Below, in pieces: positions 56,273 to 64,000 of a DNA stretch of 64,000 nt (the first letter of the stretch is position 1; each line of letters opens with the position of its first letter). The notes under the pieces were generated by a model. The model saw nothing but the letters and a program-made list of their open reading frames with translations. It ran no database searches and was not told the origin of the DNA. This stretch comes from Rossellomorea aquimaris (lineage in GTDB: Bacteria > Bacillota > Bacilli > Bacillales > Bacillaceae_B): positions 124,001 through 188,000 of the forward strand of contig NZ_JAIVAT010000007.1 of NCBI RefSeq assembly GCF_020172085.1, in the 5' to 3' direction. A program made the position numbers and the translations under genes.

Positions 56273-57682
56273 TTATGCCGTTTGCTGTAATTGAGCATCA
56301 TTTTTGTTAGAAGTCATGAGAGTCACGACAATCAACACAATGATGGCTAACGGAACCGCAATGACGACACTGTTTAATTCAAACGGCTTCTGAAGGACAA
56401 TCTCCCACACCAATGTGGAAATCACCCCGGCTACCATTGAAGAAACTCCTCCGGCAGCATTCACGCGTTTCCAGAAGAAAACGGCCAATACGGCAGGAGT
56501 AATGCCGGCGCCATATACAGTGTAGGCGTACATTTGGACATCCAACACACTTGGGAAGTAATTTATGATGATGAATGCTAAAGCACCGAGTACAACAATG
56601 AACATTTTGGTAATCTTCAATTGTTTATCATCAGAAGCATTTGGATTGATATACTTTCCGTAAATATCATAGGTCAGATTCGTAGCAGCAGACAGTAAAT
56701 AAGAATTTCCTGTCGTAATGATAAAGGAAGCTGCTGCTGCCAGAAGGATTCCTCCGATTCCGATCGGCATTGCGATCGTTGTTGCCATTAACGCCATTCC
56801 TGGATCGATATCCGGGAATAAAGAACGGGATGCAAAGGCAATTAGAGAAATGGCAGGAGAAATGATGATCATGGCAATAAGCCAACCAATTTGTCCTTTT
56901 CTTGATGAAGAATCTCCTTTAGATGAAGCGAGCCTTTGATACATGTTCTGATCGCCCAATAACAAGAAAAGAGAAGGCAGTAAATAACCGATCAATTGGA
57001 TGATGGATAAGTTTCCTGTTGCTGACATATGGGATGCAGGTACATTTTTAACAATTTCATCCCATCCTCCGGCAATGAAGAAAATGGTTGGAACGGTAAT
57101 GATCAATCCACCGACCATTAGAAAACCACTTAGTGCATCTGTTTGAGATACAGAACGTAAGCCACCGATCATCGCTAGGAAAATGATCAGGACAGCACCA
57201 ATGGTTGTACCAAGTCCAACAGACATGCCTGTTGTTAGATTAAGGATGAAACCGAAACCTTTCATCTGATAAGAAACGATTCCAACATAAGCTAAGATAA
57301 TGATGATACTTGATAGATTTCGTGCAGTTGAACCATACTTCTCTTCGAGGATGGCTGAAACCGTATATTTACTGAATGCACGAATTTTAGGCGCTACAAG
57401 GTAAAGGATTCCGATCCCTACAAGGGTTGGGATCATGAGCATTAACGAAGGGATAATCCCGAAGCTGTAGGCTACAGACGTTTCTCCTCCTGATATACTT
57501 CCACTTCCAGTCCACGTTGCCAGTAATGTCCCCATTAAAACAAAGGGACCTAAACTTTTTCCAGCGAGAATAAAGTCATTGCTGCTGGATACTTTCTTGG
57601 ACATATACGTACCAATCCCAATCATGAGTACGGCATAAATCCCTATAAACCATAATAAATGCGGGTTTTGTTGTAATTCCAT
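56273..57682 (-). CDS. Sodium:solute symporter (SSS family)
   Basis: Twelve- to thirteen-segment membrane symporter of 469 residues. The N-terminal SSSNDFILAGKSLGPFVLMGTLLATWTGSGSISGGE and the sodium-site region SQTDALSGFLMVGG are family hallmarks; LLLGDQNMYQRLASSKG and AAAASFIITTGNSYLLSAATNLTYDIY follow. The ATG at 57682 is chosen because AGGAGATGATCG lies before it; the start 11 codons upstream has a hydrophilic lead. Substrate unknown. Confidence 0.9.
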   Translation of the reverse strand: MELQQNPHLLWFIGIYAVLMIGIGTYMSKKVSSSNDFILAGKSLGPFVLMGTLLATWTGSGSISGGETSVAYSFGIIPSLMLMIPTLVGIGILYLVAPKIRAFSKYTVSAILEEKYGSTARNLSSIIIILAYVGIVSYQMKGFGFILNLTTGMSVGLGTTIGAVLIIFLAMIGGLRSVSQTDALSGFLMVGGLIITVPTIFFIAGGWDEIVKNVPASHMSATGNLSIIQLIGYLLPSLFLLLGDQNMYQRLASSKGDSSSRKGQIGWLIAMIIISPAISLIAFASRSLFPDIDPGMALMATTIAMPIGIGGILLAAAASFIITTGNSYLLSAATNLTYDIYGKYINPNASDDKQLKITKMFIVVLGALAFIIINYFPSVLDVQMYAYTVYGAGITPAVLAVFFWKRVNAAGGVSSMVAGVISTLVWEIVLQKPFELNSVVIAVPLAIIVLIVVTLMTSNKNDAQLQQTA

Positions 57683-57715
57683 AAAACGATCATCTCCTGA
57701 ACAGTATTTGTTCAC

Positions 57716-58177
57716 GCGAGAGAACGTTGATTCATTTCTTAATCACAATATAATCACCGGTGAAAAGATAAACACATTTTAGCCTGGATGAGGTAGAAAG
57801 GGTCTACCTGCCCATAAAACCATTGAAAAAAATTTAGAGGTAGTTAGAGGCTTTGAAAATGTCTTTCGTTGTGATGTTTTTCATGAATGCTTGTCTCACG
57901 TAAAAACATTTCTCCTTAACCTTAGCACATATTCTTTTCGATAAAAAATGCATAAAAAGCCTGATTTAATCAGATTTTTGGCTGGAAATGACACGAAGGG
58001 AAAAATTGGGATGAAGGCTAAGGCTATACAGGACAATTGGTAGGGAAATAGAAAAAATTATTCGAAATTTACAACAAATAGAGGTCTTTTGAAAAGGTAA
58101 AATGAAACTTTATTCCTATTTAATTTTGCTGAATATAAGTAAAAAGAATCATGTGTTTTGGAGGGGATATGATAAAA
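57716..58177. other. Gene-free stretch between symporter and rpiR terminator
   Basis: AT-rich sequence without a supported reading frame or long repeat. It must hold the symporter promoter (minus strand), but I cannot place it with confidence. Confidence 0.4.
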
Positions 58178-58204
58178 GGTCGATCAGTTGTTCACTGATC
58201 GACC
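58178..58204 (-). terminator. Terminator after the rpiR-family gene
   Basis: Perfect 11-bp stem GGTCGATCAGT (58178-58188) / ACTGATCGACC (58194-58204), followed on the minus strand by TTTTAT. Confidence 0.88.
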
Positions 58205-58206
58205 CT

Positions 58207-59058
58207 TTAGAGTCTTTTAACCGAAATGGCTTTACGCATTTTTCTGAGGGCATCCTGTCCCTCCATTTCCCGCCTCATCATGAGATTCACATATAGAGCA
58301 TCAATTAATGTCAATTGAGCAATACGGGAAGATAGTGCTTCTGAACGGTAGTCGGTTTCCTCCGATACAGTGAAAAGGGACGTATCGACTCTCTGACTCA
58401 AGGGTGATTTGGCAAAGTTGGTGATGCAGATGGTCTTTGCGCCGGTTTCTTTCACGATATCAAGGACCTGTAAGATGTCCTTCGTCGAACCGGAATGTGA
58501 AATGAACACAGCACAATCTTCATCCGTCATCTGAGAAGCGGTCATAAGCTGAATATGACTGTCGCTCGCTGCGTGCACCCGTAAGCCGGTCCGGATGAAC
58601 TTATGATAGGCGTCAAGTGCGATGACCCCGGACCCGCCACTTCCGAAAAACTCGATGGAGCGGGAGTTGCTCATGATGTCCACGGCTTTCAACAGTTTTT
58701 TCTCATCTACCACCATCAATGTGTCTTCAATGGTTTTGATATTGGATCGGAATACTTTTGTGGCAATGGTTTGTGCCGAATCGCCTTCATCGATCCGCTC
58801 ATGAATGTCCTTAAGACCTGTCACAATTTCAGAGGCAAGGGCAATTTTCATCGCCTGATATCCTTTAAAGCCGATTCGTTTACAGAAACGGAAGACAGTA
58901 GAGTCGGCAACTCCTAAATCTTCGGCCAGTCCATTGATGGTTGAATGAATGATTTCGGTCGGGTTTTCAAGAATATAGTCGGCAATTTTTTTCTCCGTCA
59001 CACTGAACTGGGGATAGTGGGAACGGATGCTAGCTAAACAATGTTGATGTTGACTCAT
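58207..59058 (-). CDS. RpiR-family (MurR/RpiR) sugar-responsive regulator
   Basis: Transcriptional regulator of 283 residues. The N-terminal HTH_6 domain (about 1-77) has SVTEKKIADYILENP and LGVADSTVFRFCKRIGFKGYQAMK. The C-terminal SIS domain (about 120-250) has FFGSGGSGVIALDAYHKFIRTG and FISHSGSTKDIL, binding a sugar phosphate. It is divergent from gntP-gntK and so probably controls them in response to 6-phosphogluconate, replacing the GntR repressor of the B. subtilis gnt operon. Confidence 0.92.
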   Translation of the reverse strand: MSQHQHCLASIRSHYPQFSVTEKKIADYILENPTEIIHSTINGLAEDLGVADSTVFRFCKRIGFKGYQAMKIALASEIVTGLKDIHERIDEGDSAQTIATKVFRSNIKTIEDTLMVVDEKKLLKAVDIMSNSRSIEFFGSGGSGVIALDAYHKFIRTGLRVHAASDSHIQLMTASQMTDEDCAVFISHSGSTKDILQVLDIVKETGAKTICITNFAKSPLSQRVDTSLFTVSEETDYRSEALSSRIAQLTLIDALYVNLMMRREMEGQDALRKMRKAISVKRL

Positions 59059-59128
59059 TAGACACCACTCCTGTAAGGGTTTTCATAATTACATTATACA
59101 AGATTTAAATAAAAATAAAAATAATTTC

Positions 59129-59142
59129 TGTAAACGGTTGCA
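59129..59142. promoter_or_regulatory. Candidate cre site (CcpA)
   Basis: TGTAAACGGTTGCA fits TGNAANCGNWNNCW at every position, in the rpiR-gntP intergenic region; this predicts carbon catabolite repression of the gluconate genes. Confidence 0.75.
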
Positions 59143-59250
59143 AAAAGAAAAATATTTTTTATAATAGAGATAGTTAGAAAATAATTTTCCTGGTAGTTTT
59201 GTTCATTCGAAAAAAGCTCTCTTACTAAATTGAGAGAGTGGTAGTTACAT

Positions 59251-59271
59251 AAAGTGTTTTGGAAACGCTTT
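59251..59271. promoter_or_regulatory. Candidate RpiR operator upstream of gntP
   Basis: AAAGTGTTT (59251-59259), TGG centre, AAACGCTTT (59263-59271): inverted repeat with one mismatch. The central part also resembles a weak cre. Confidence 0.5.
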
Positions 59272-59348
59272 ACGATTCTGTCAGGATCATATGTTATAAA
59301 AAAATTGGCAGCGGGGCTGTCGTGACGAAAGAAAGGTAGGGATACACA

Positions 59349-60692
59349 ATGTCAGATCAAATGCTTATTTTAGTGGCACTGGCCGGAATTTTTCTTCTAT
59401 TATTTTTAGTAATTAAAACAAAGCTTCACGCTTTTGTTGCCCTATTATTAGTGAGTTTAATTGTAGGGATCGCCGCTGGAATGCCTTTGCAGGAAGTCGT
59501 TGCTTCGATACAAAGCGGAATGGGCGGGACCCTCGGGTTTGTCGCTGTCGTTGTTGGTTTAGGTGCGATGTTCGGTCGTATGCTTGAAGTATCAGGGGGG
59601 GCGGAACGCCTCGCTCAAACACTGATTAACAAATTCGGGGAAGATAAGGCCCAATGGTCACTTGGGATCACAGGTTTCCTGGTAGCCATTCCCGTATTCT
59701 TTGATGTAGGGTTTATCATTCTTGTACCAATCGTATATGGATTGGCACGTAAAACTGGAAAGTCACTGCTATACTATGGAATTCCATTACTTGCAGGTCT
59801 TGCCGTTACACACAGTTTCATCCCGCCGACTCCAGGACCGATTGCGGTTGCGGACTTAATCGGTGCAGACCTTGGATGGGTGATCCTGTTTGGTGCGATT
59901 GCAGGGGTTCCATCCATGATCATTGCAGGCCCACTCTTTGCGAAATGGATTTCAAAACGAATTCATGCAGTTGTGCCTGATTATATGCAGGCTGAAGAAA
60001 TGGAATACGATAAAGAGCTGCCGAGTTTCGCTCTGATTGCTTCACTTATCTCGATTCCATTAGTATTGATCTTATTGAATACGCTTTCGGGTGTTATGTT
60101 AGATGAAGGAAACATCGTTCGCTCAATCTTGACGTTCTTGGGACATCCTTTCGTAGCGTTAACGATTGCAACGTTACTGACATTCATCTTCTTGGGAACA
60201 AAGCGTGGCTATTCGCGCCAGGATGTTCAGGATATTGCAACGAAGGCACTTGAGCCAGCTGGAATCATCATTCTTGTAACCGGTGCCGGCGGAGTATTCA
60301 AACAAGTCTTGATCGACTCTGGTGTAGGGGAAGTACTTGGTGAGATGATGGCCGGTTCAAGTCTGCCTCCGATCGCCCTTGCATTCTTGATTGCCATGGT
60401 CGTTCGTGTGGCTCAAGGTTCCGCGACCGTATCAATGGTTACAGCAGCAGGATTGATGAGCCCACTGATTGAAACGCTTGGTATGCAAGGTCCTGTCCTT
60501 GGTTTAATGGTTATCGCCATCGCATCAGGAGCAACGGTCTTCTCCCATGTGAATGACAGTGGATTCTGGTTAGTGAACCGTTACTTTGGATTAGACGTCA
60601 AAGATACGTTAAAATCTTGGACAGTGATGGAAACACTCATTGGATTTGTAGGATTCGGAGTAGCGTTCATTTTAGGGATATTCATTGGCTAA
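59349..60692 (+). CDS. gntP: Gluconate permease (GntP family)
   Basis: Gluconate:proton symporter of 447 residues with about 12-14 membrane segments. The family signatures IPVFFDVGFIILVPIVYGLAR, HSFIPPTPGPIAVADLIGADLG and VAQGSATVSMVTAAGLMSP are clear. AAAGGTAGGGATACACA precedes the ATG. A small hairpin GGAAGA/TCTTCC (60719-60741) lies between it and gntK and may tune the relative expression. Confidence 0.93.
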   Translation: MSDQMLILVALAGIFLLLFLVIKTKLHAFVALLLVSLIVGIAAGMPLQEVVASIQSGMGGTLGFVAVVVGLGAMFGRMLEVSGGAERLAQTLINKFGEDKAQWSLGITGFLVAIPVFFDVGFIILVPIVYGLARKTGKSLLYYGIPLLAGLAVTHSFIPPTPGPIAVADLIGADLGWVILFGAIAGVPSMIIAGPLFAKWISKRIHAVVPDYMQAEEMEYDKELPSFALIASLISIPLVLILLNTLSGVMLDEGNIVRSILTFLGHPFVALTIATLLTFIFLGTKRGYSRQDVQDIATKALEPAGIIILVTGAGGVFKQVLIDSGVGEVLGEMMAGSSLPPIALAFLIAMVVRVAQGSATVSMVTAAGLMSPLIETLGMQGPVLGLMVIAIASGATVFSHVNDSGFWLVNRYFGLDVKDTLKSWTVMETLIGFVGFGVAFILGIFIG

Positions 60693-60770
60693 AATAGGAT
60701 AGAATAATAGTAGAAGAGGGAAGAGCCATGTCGCTTCTTCCTTTTCTCTATTTATTTAGGAGGAAAGAAG

Positions 60771-62294
60771 ATGTCAGAATTCATGATTGGTGTCGATATC
60801 GGGACCACAAGTACAAAAGCGGTACTATTCAATAAAGAAGGAAAAGCGATCGAGCGTCACGGGATCGAATATCCATTACATACACCAACGCCGGCGACGG
60901 CTGAACAGGATCCTGAAGAAATTTTTCAGGCTGTCATTAAGTGCATCAAGGAAGTGGCTTCAAGTACAAAAGAAACGATTGCGTTTGTGTCGTTCAGCTC
61001 TGCCATGCACAGTTTGATCCTTGTGGATGAGAAGGATCAGCCTTTGACCCCTTCCATTACATGGGCGGATAACCGAAGTGCTGCTTGGGCTGAGAAAATA
61101 AAGAAAGAAATGAACGGGATGGAGATTTATCGTAGAACCGGCACACCGATTCACCCGATGTCTCCCCTTGTGAAGCTTGCCTGGCTGAAGGATGAAAAAC
61201 CGGAATTGTTCGGGAAAGCCGCAAAATTCATCTCGATCAAAGAATTTGTTTTCAAGCGTCTATTCGGAAAATATGTAGTGGATTATTCAATTGCCTCGGC
61301 AACCGGGATGTTCCATCTGGAAAATCTGGCATGGGATGAAGAAGCCATGAGAGTGGCGGGTGTATCAAAGGATCAGCTTTCGATTCCGGTTTCCACAACG
61401 GAAAGCCTGGTCGGATTAAAATCTGAATACACGGAAATGCTGGGCTTGCCAGCCGAAACGCCATTTGTTGTAGGTGCAAGTGACGGGGTTCTATCGAATC
61501 TTGGCGTAAATGCCATCGAACCTGGTGTAGTGGCTGTGACGATCGGAACGAGTGGGGCGATCCGTGCCGTCACCGACCGGCCTGTGACAGATCCGAAAGG
61601 CCGTATATTCTGCTATGCCTTGACGGAAAAGCATTGGGTGATCGGAGGACCTGTTAACAATGGAGGAATGATCTTCAGATGGGTCCGTGACGAACTCGCT
61701 TCAGGAGAAGTCGAAGTGGCAAAGCGATTAGGGAAGGATCCTTATGAAGTGCTCACGGATATTGCAGCTAAAGTGGAGGCCGGATCAGAGGGACTCCTGT
61801 TCCATCCGTATATGGCTGGGGAACGAGCTCCTTTATGGAACGCTAAAGCACGCGGCTCTTTCTTCGGACTGGGGATGCATCATAAAAAAGAGCATATGAT
61901 CCGTGCGGTCTTAGAAGGAATTGTCATGAATCTTTACAGTGTTCTCCTTGCCCTCGAGGAACTGATCGGGACACCGAAACGGGTACAGGCTACCGGTGGA
62001 TTCGCCCGTTCTGAACTGTGGCGACAAATGCTCTCCGACGTGTTCGATCAAGAAGTGGAAGTACCCGAGAGCTTCGAAAGTTCATGCCTTGGAGCCATCG
62101 TGCTCGGTATGTACGGCAGCGGAATGATCGACTCATTAGAGGCAGTTAGTGAAATGGTGGGCTCTGTTCATTCCCATCAGCCTGATCCGAAAGCGACAGA
62201 AGCTTACACCAGGCTGATGCCGATCTTCATCCGGGTTCCACGCTTGTTAGAGGAAGAATACGAAGCCATCAGTGCTTACCAGGAAGGAAGCTGA
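60771..62294 (+). CDS. gntK: Gluconokinase (FGGY family)
   Basis: FGGY carbohydrate kinase of 507 residues, phosphorylating gluconate to 6-phosphogluconate. The N-terminal ATPase motif GVDIGTTSTKAVLFN is at about 7-21; TWADNRSAAWAEKI, VGASDGVLSNLGVNA, TIGTSGAIRAV and ATGGFARSELWRQMLSDVF follow. AGGAGGAAAGAAG precedes the ATG. It forms an operon with gntP. No gntZ (6-phosphogluconate dehydrogenase) follows, unlike B. subtilis. Confidence 0.93.
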   Translation: MSEFMIGVDIGTTSTKAVLFNKEGKAIERHGIEYPLHTPTPATAEQDPEEIFQAVIKCIKEVASSTKETIAFVSFSSAMHSLILVDEKDQPLTPSITWADNRSAAWAEKIKKEMNGMEIYRRTGTPIHPMSPLVKLAWLKDEKPELFGKAAKFISIKEFVFKRLFGKYVVDYSIASATGMFHLENLAWDEEAMRVAGVSKDQLSIPVSTTESLVGLKSEYTEMLGLPAETPFVVGASDGVLSNLGVNAIEPGVVAVTIGTSGAIRAVTDRPVTDPKGRIFCYALTEKHWVIGGPVNNGGMIFRWVRDELASGEVEVAKRLGKDPYEVLTDIAAKVEAGSEGLLFHPYMAGERAPLWNAKARGSFFGLGMHHKKEHMIRAVLEGIVMNLYSVLLALEELIGTPKRVQATGGFARSELWRQMLSDVFDQEVEVPESFESSCLGAIVLGMYGSGMIDSLEAVSEMVGSVHSHQPDPKATEAYTRLMPIFIRVPRLLEEEYEAISAYQEGS

Positions 62295-62316
62295 CTCGAT
62301 TGAGTCGGCTTTTTTT
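62289..62316 (+). terminator. Terminator after gntK
   Basis: AGCTGACTC (62289-62297) / GAGTCGGCT (62302-62310), one wobble, then six Ts; the left arm overlaps the gntK stop codon. Confidence 0.9.
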
Positions 62317-62440
62317 CTGGAAGTACGCCCGAAAGGAATCACTTAGCCAAAACATGTCCTTTTCATGTATAATAGAAACGAATATACCTTTTATTATCAG
62401 AGATTATCTATAGATAAATGTGAAAGAGAGTGAAACGAAA

Positions 62441-63160
62441 ATGGGACGTAAATGGAATAATATTAAAGAAAAGAAAGCGTCTAAGGATGCAAATACAAGT
62501 CGTATATATGCAAAGTTCGGTCGCGAGATTTATGTGGCTGCGAAGCAGGGAGAGCCGGATCCTGAACTGAATCAGACGTTGAAGTTCGTTCTTGAGCGTG
62601 CGAAAACATACAGTGTACCGAAGCATATCGTGGACCGTGCCATTGAGAAGGCAAAGGGCGGTTCAGAAGAGAACTATGACGAATTACGCTATGAAGGCTT
62701 CGGACCGAATGGCTCCATGGTCATTGTGGATGCCCTGACAAATAACGTCAATCGTACAGCTTCAGAAGTACGTGCAGCATTCGGTAAGAATGGCGGAAAC
62801 ATGGGTGTGAGTGGATCGGTTGCCTACATGTTCGATGCGACAGCCGTGATCGGAATCGAAGGGAAATCCGAAGAAGAAGTCATGGAAATCCTGATGGAAG
62901 CAGACGTGGACGCGCGTGATATCATCGAAGAAGAGGATTCCGTGATCGTATATGCAGAGCCGGATCAATTCCACGCAGTTCAGGAAGCATTCAAAGGTGC
63001 CGGTATCACTGACTTTACAGTTGCTGAGCTAACGATGCTTGCTCAGAATGATGTTGAACTTTCTAGTGACGATCAAGCTCAATTCGAGAAAATGATTGAT
63101 GCGATTGAAGACCTGGAGGATGTTCAACAGGTTTATCATAATGTCGATTTAGGTGAATAA
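62441..63160 (+). CDS. yeeI: YebC/PmpR-family DNA-binding protein (YeeI)
   Basis: TACO1/YebC-family protein of 239 residues. [75 protein letters not shown] and the ending [11 protein letters not shown] agree with B. subtilis YeeI as I remember it, with the same length. Family members have been described both as transcriptional regulators and as factors that relieve ribosome stalling. The ATG at 62441 fits the conserved N-terminus. Confidence 0.94.
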   Translation: MGRKWNNIKEKKASKDANTSRIYAKFGREIYVAAKQGEPDPELNQTLKFVLERAKTYSVPKHIVDRAIEKAKGGSEENYDELRYEGFGPNGSMVIVDALTNNVNRTASEVRAAFGKNGGNMGVSGSVAYMFDATAVIGIEGKSEEEVMEILMEADVDARDIIEEEDSVIVYAEPDQFHAVQEAFKGAGITDFTVAELTMLAQNDVELSSDDQAQFEKMIDAIEDLEDVQQVYHNVDLGE

Positions 63161-63169
63161 ACGTTGATG

Positions 63170-63202
63170 AAGCCCCTTGCGCTTAGTGCGCCAAGGGGCT
63201 TT
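63170..63202 (+). terminator. Terminator after yeeI
   Basis: AAGCCCCTTG (63170-63179) pairs with CAAGGGGCTT (63192-63201), followed by TCTTT. Confidence 0.85.
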
Positions 63203-63285
63203 CTTTATGAATGACGTAAGAAACTTCAGATAATCTCAATTAAAGTGGTAAAACTACTGATATCCATTTTAATAGAGGTGATCCA

Positions 63286-63873
63286 ATGAAGAAAATGACG
63301 TTAAGATTTATGGTGGTAATGGTCTTCCTATACACGGGGTTCTACTCAATCGGATATGCCCATCCTGATCAGGATGGTGCCAAAGTCGACGTAAGCGATG
63401 TGACGTATATTCAGTCGGAAACGGTACCTGATCCAAAGTTAGAGGAAGCATTTAGTAAAGCTTTAAACTTGAAACGCGGTGAAGATCATGTCCAATATTA
63501 TTATAATCATGTCGATTTGAATGATGATCAACAACCGGAAACATTTGTATATGTAGTTGGCTTCCCGGTGTGTGGAAGCGGGGGATGCAGCGGGGCGCTA
63601 TTCACAAAGGAGAACAATGAGTATAAACTCATGACGGTATTCTCATTGGTCAGGAGTCCTATTATCATTCAAAACGAAAAAACAAACGGATGGAAAAATA
63701 TCATCATGTATGTTTCCGGTGGAGGGATAAAAGGAGGCTATAAACAATTACTTTTCAATGGCAAAACCTATCCGTCCAATCCGTCGGTTCAACCGGATGT
63801 CCAACCAGGGAAGATCAGCGGACTGGGCATCATTAACGATGATATCTCAAAGAAAGAAGGCATTTCTTTTTAG
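63286..63873 (+). CDS. Secreted protein of unknown function
   Basis: Predicted exported protein of 195 residues. A signal peptide (KKMTLRFMVVMVFLYTGFYSIGYAHP) has a cleavage site near residue 25. The mature part has DLNDDQQPETFVYVVGFPVCGSGGCSGALF, with two cysteines that may form a disulphide, and a later GGGIKGGYKQLLFNGKTYPSNPS segment. It resembles small secreted proteins with a VDLNDDxxxE beta-fold, but I cannot assign a family. GAGGTGATCCA precedes the ATG. Confidence 0.75.
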   Translation: MKKMTLRFMVVMVFLYTGFYSIGYAHPDQDGAKVDVSDVTYIQSETVPDPKLEEAFSKALNLKRGEDHVQYYYNHVDLNDDQQPETFVYVVGFPVCGSGGCSGALFTKENNEYKLMTVFSLVRSPIIIQNEKTNGWKNIIMYVSGGGIKGGYKQLLFNGKTYPSNPSVQPDVQPGKISGLGIINDDISKKEGISF

Positions 63874-63934
63874 TATTAATAAAAGGTTCTTTTTGCAAAG
63901 ACTGTTGCTTTTGACTAAGCTAGTGGTGGTTGAT

Positions 63935-64000
63935 TTCCGCTCCAGGTGCTCGCTTACCGCGGGGCTTGAGTTGAGCCTCCTCCGCATTTCATACCTTCCG
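63935..64000 (+). repeat. Structured intergenic repeat, copy D (cut by window edge)
   Basis: GATTTCCGCTCCAGGTGCTC, CGCTTACCGCGGGG, TTGAG and TTGAGCCTCCTCCGC match the left half of copy A. The upstream TGTTGCTTTTGA flank also matches the flank of copy B. Confidence 0.7.

Overview
The window looks like chromosomal DNA from a low-GC Gram-positive of the Bacillaceae (Bacillus/Rossellomorea-like). Ribosome-binding sites are strong AGGAGG types, GTG and TTG starts are frequent, U-tract terminators are abundant, and there are a T-box leader, a cre site and many close homologues of Bacillus proteins. No rRNA, tRNA, phage, insertion sequence or CRISPR array is visible. The content is catabolic and biosynthetic housekeeping with unusually rich intergenic repeat DNA.

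Layout. 1-4.4 kb: end of a phenylacetate-type cluster (aldehyde dehydrogenase, 3-hydroxyacyl-CoA dehydrogenase, thiolase, small protein, PaaX regulator). 4.5-6.6 kb: a PadR/DUF1129 pair and a nitronate monooxygenase. 7.2-10 kb: a TrpXYZ-type ABC importer. 10.5-17 kb: FlK-like thioesterase, phenylalanine dehydrogenase and a full 2-oxo-acid dehydrogenase complex (E1alpha, E1beta, E2, E3). 17.1-22.3 kb: tyrosine/homogentisate catabolism. 22.9-35 kb: one long branched-chain amino acid block, ilvE-ilvD-[T-box]-ilvB-ilvN-ilvC-leuABCD-ilvA. 35.4-38.7 kb: hom-thrC-thrB. 38.8-49.3 kb: AbrB-like protein, CPA1 antiporter, PAS histidine kinase, DEAD-box helicase, amidohydrolase, GNAT, a repeat-rich gap, a UvrD-type helicase and a hidden 45-residue membrane protein. 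49.4-55.9 kb: kynB-kynU, divergent from a sigma-54 activator that precedes a -24/-12 promoter, a YjiH-type transporter and a class III aminotransferase. 56.2-64 kb: sodium symporter, RpiR regulator, gntP-gntK, yeeI and a secreted protein.

How it fits together. Left of 17 kb the genes suggest phenylalanine uptake, deamination to phenylpyruvate, oxidative decarboxylation to phenylacetyl-CoA, and entry into a phenylacetate pathway under PaaX. Three promoters (paaX, the ABC importer, the thioesterase-PheDH unit) carry the same AACGT-type operator just after the -10, supporting one regulon. Tyrosine goes separately through an aminotransferase, HPPD, homogentisate dioxygenase and a fumarylacetoacetase-family hydrolase.

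Most unusual signals. (1) The exact 13-mer GAGGGACGGACCT occurs 11 times in about 39 kb, in both orientations, inside genes and as inverted pairs forming terminators. This is the layout of DNA uptake sequences, which I know only from Gram-negatives. (2) Four intergenic arrays of degenerate repeats have a strict 20- or 21-bp period, about two helical turns. (3) Three families of long intergenic hairpins show apparent compensatory arm changes between copies. All counts were made by eye within this window; whole-genome counting would decide them.
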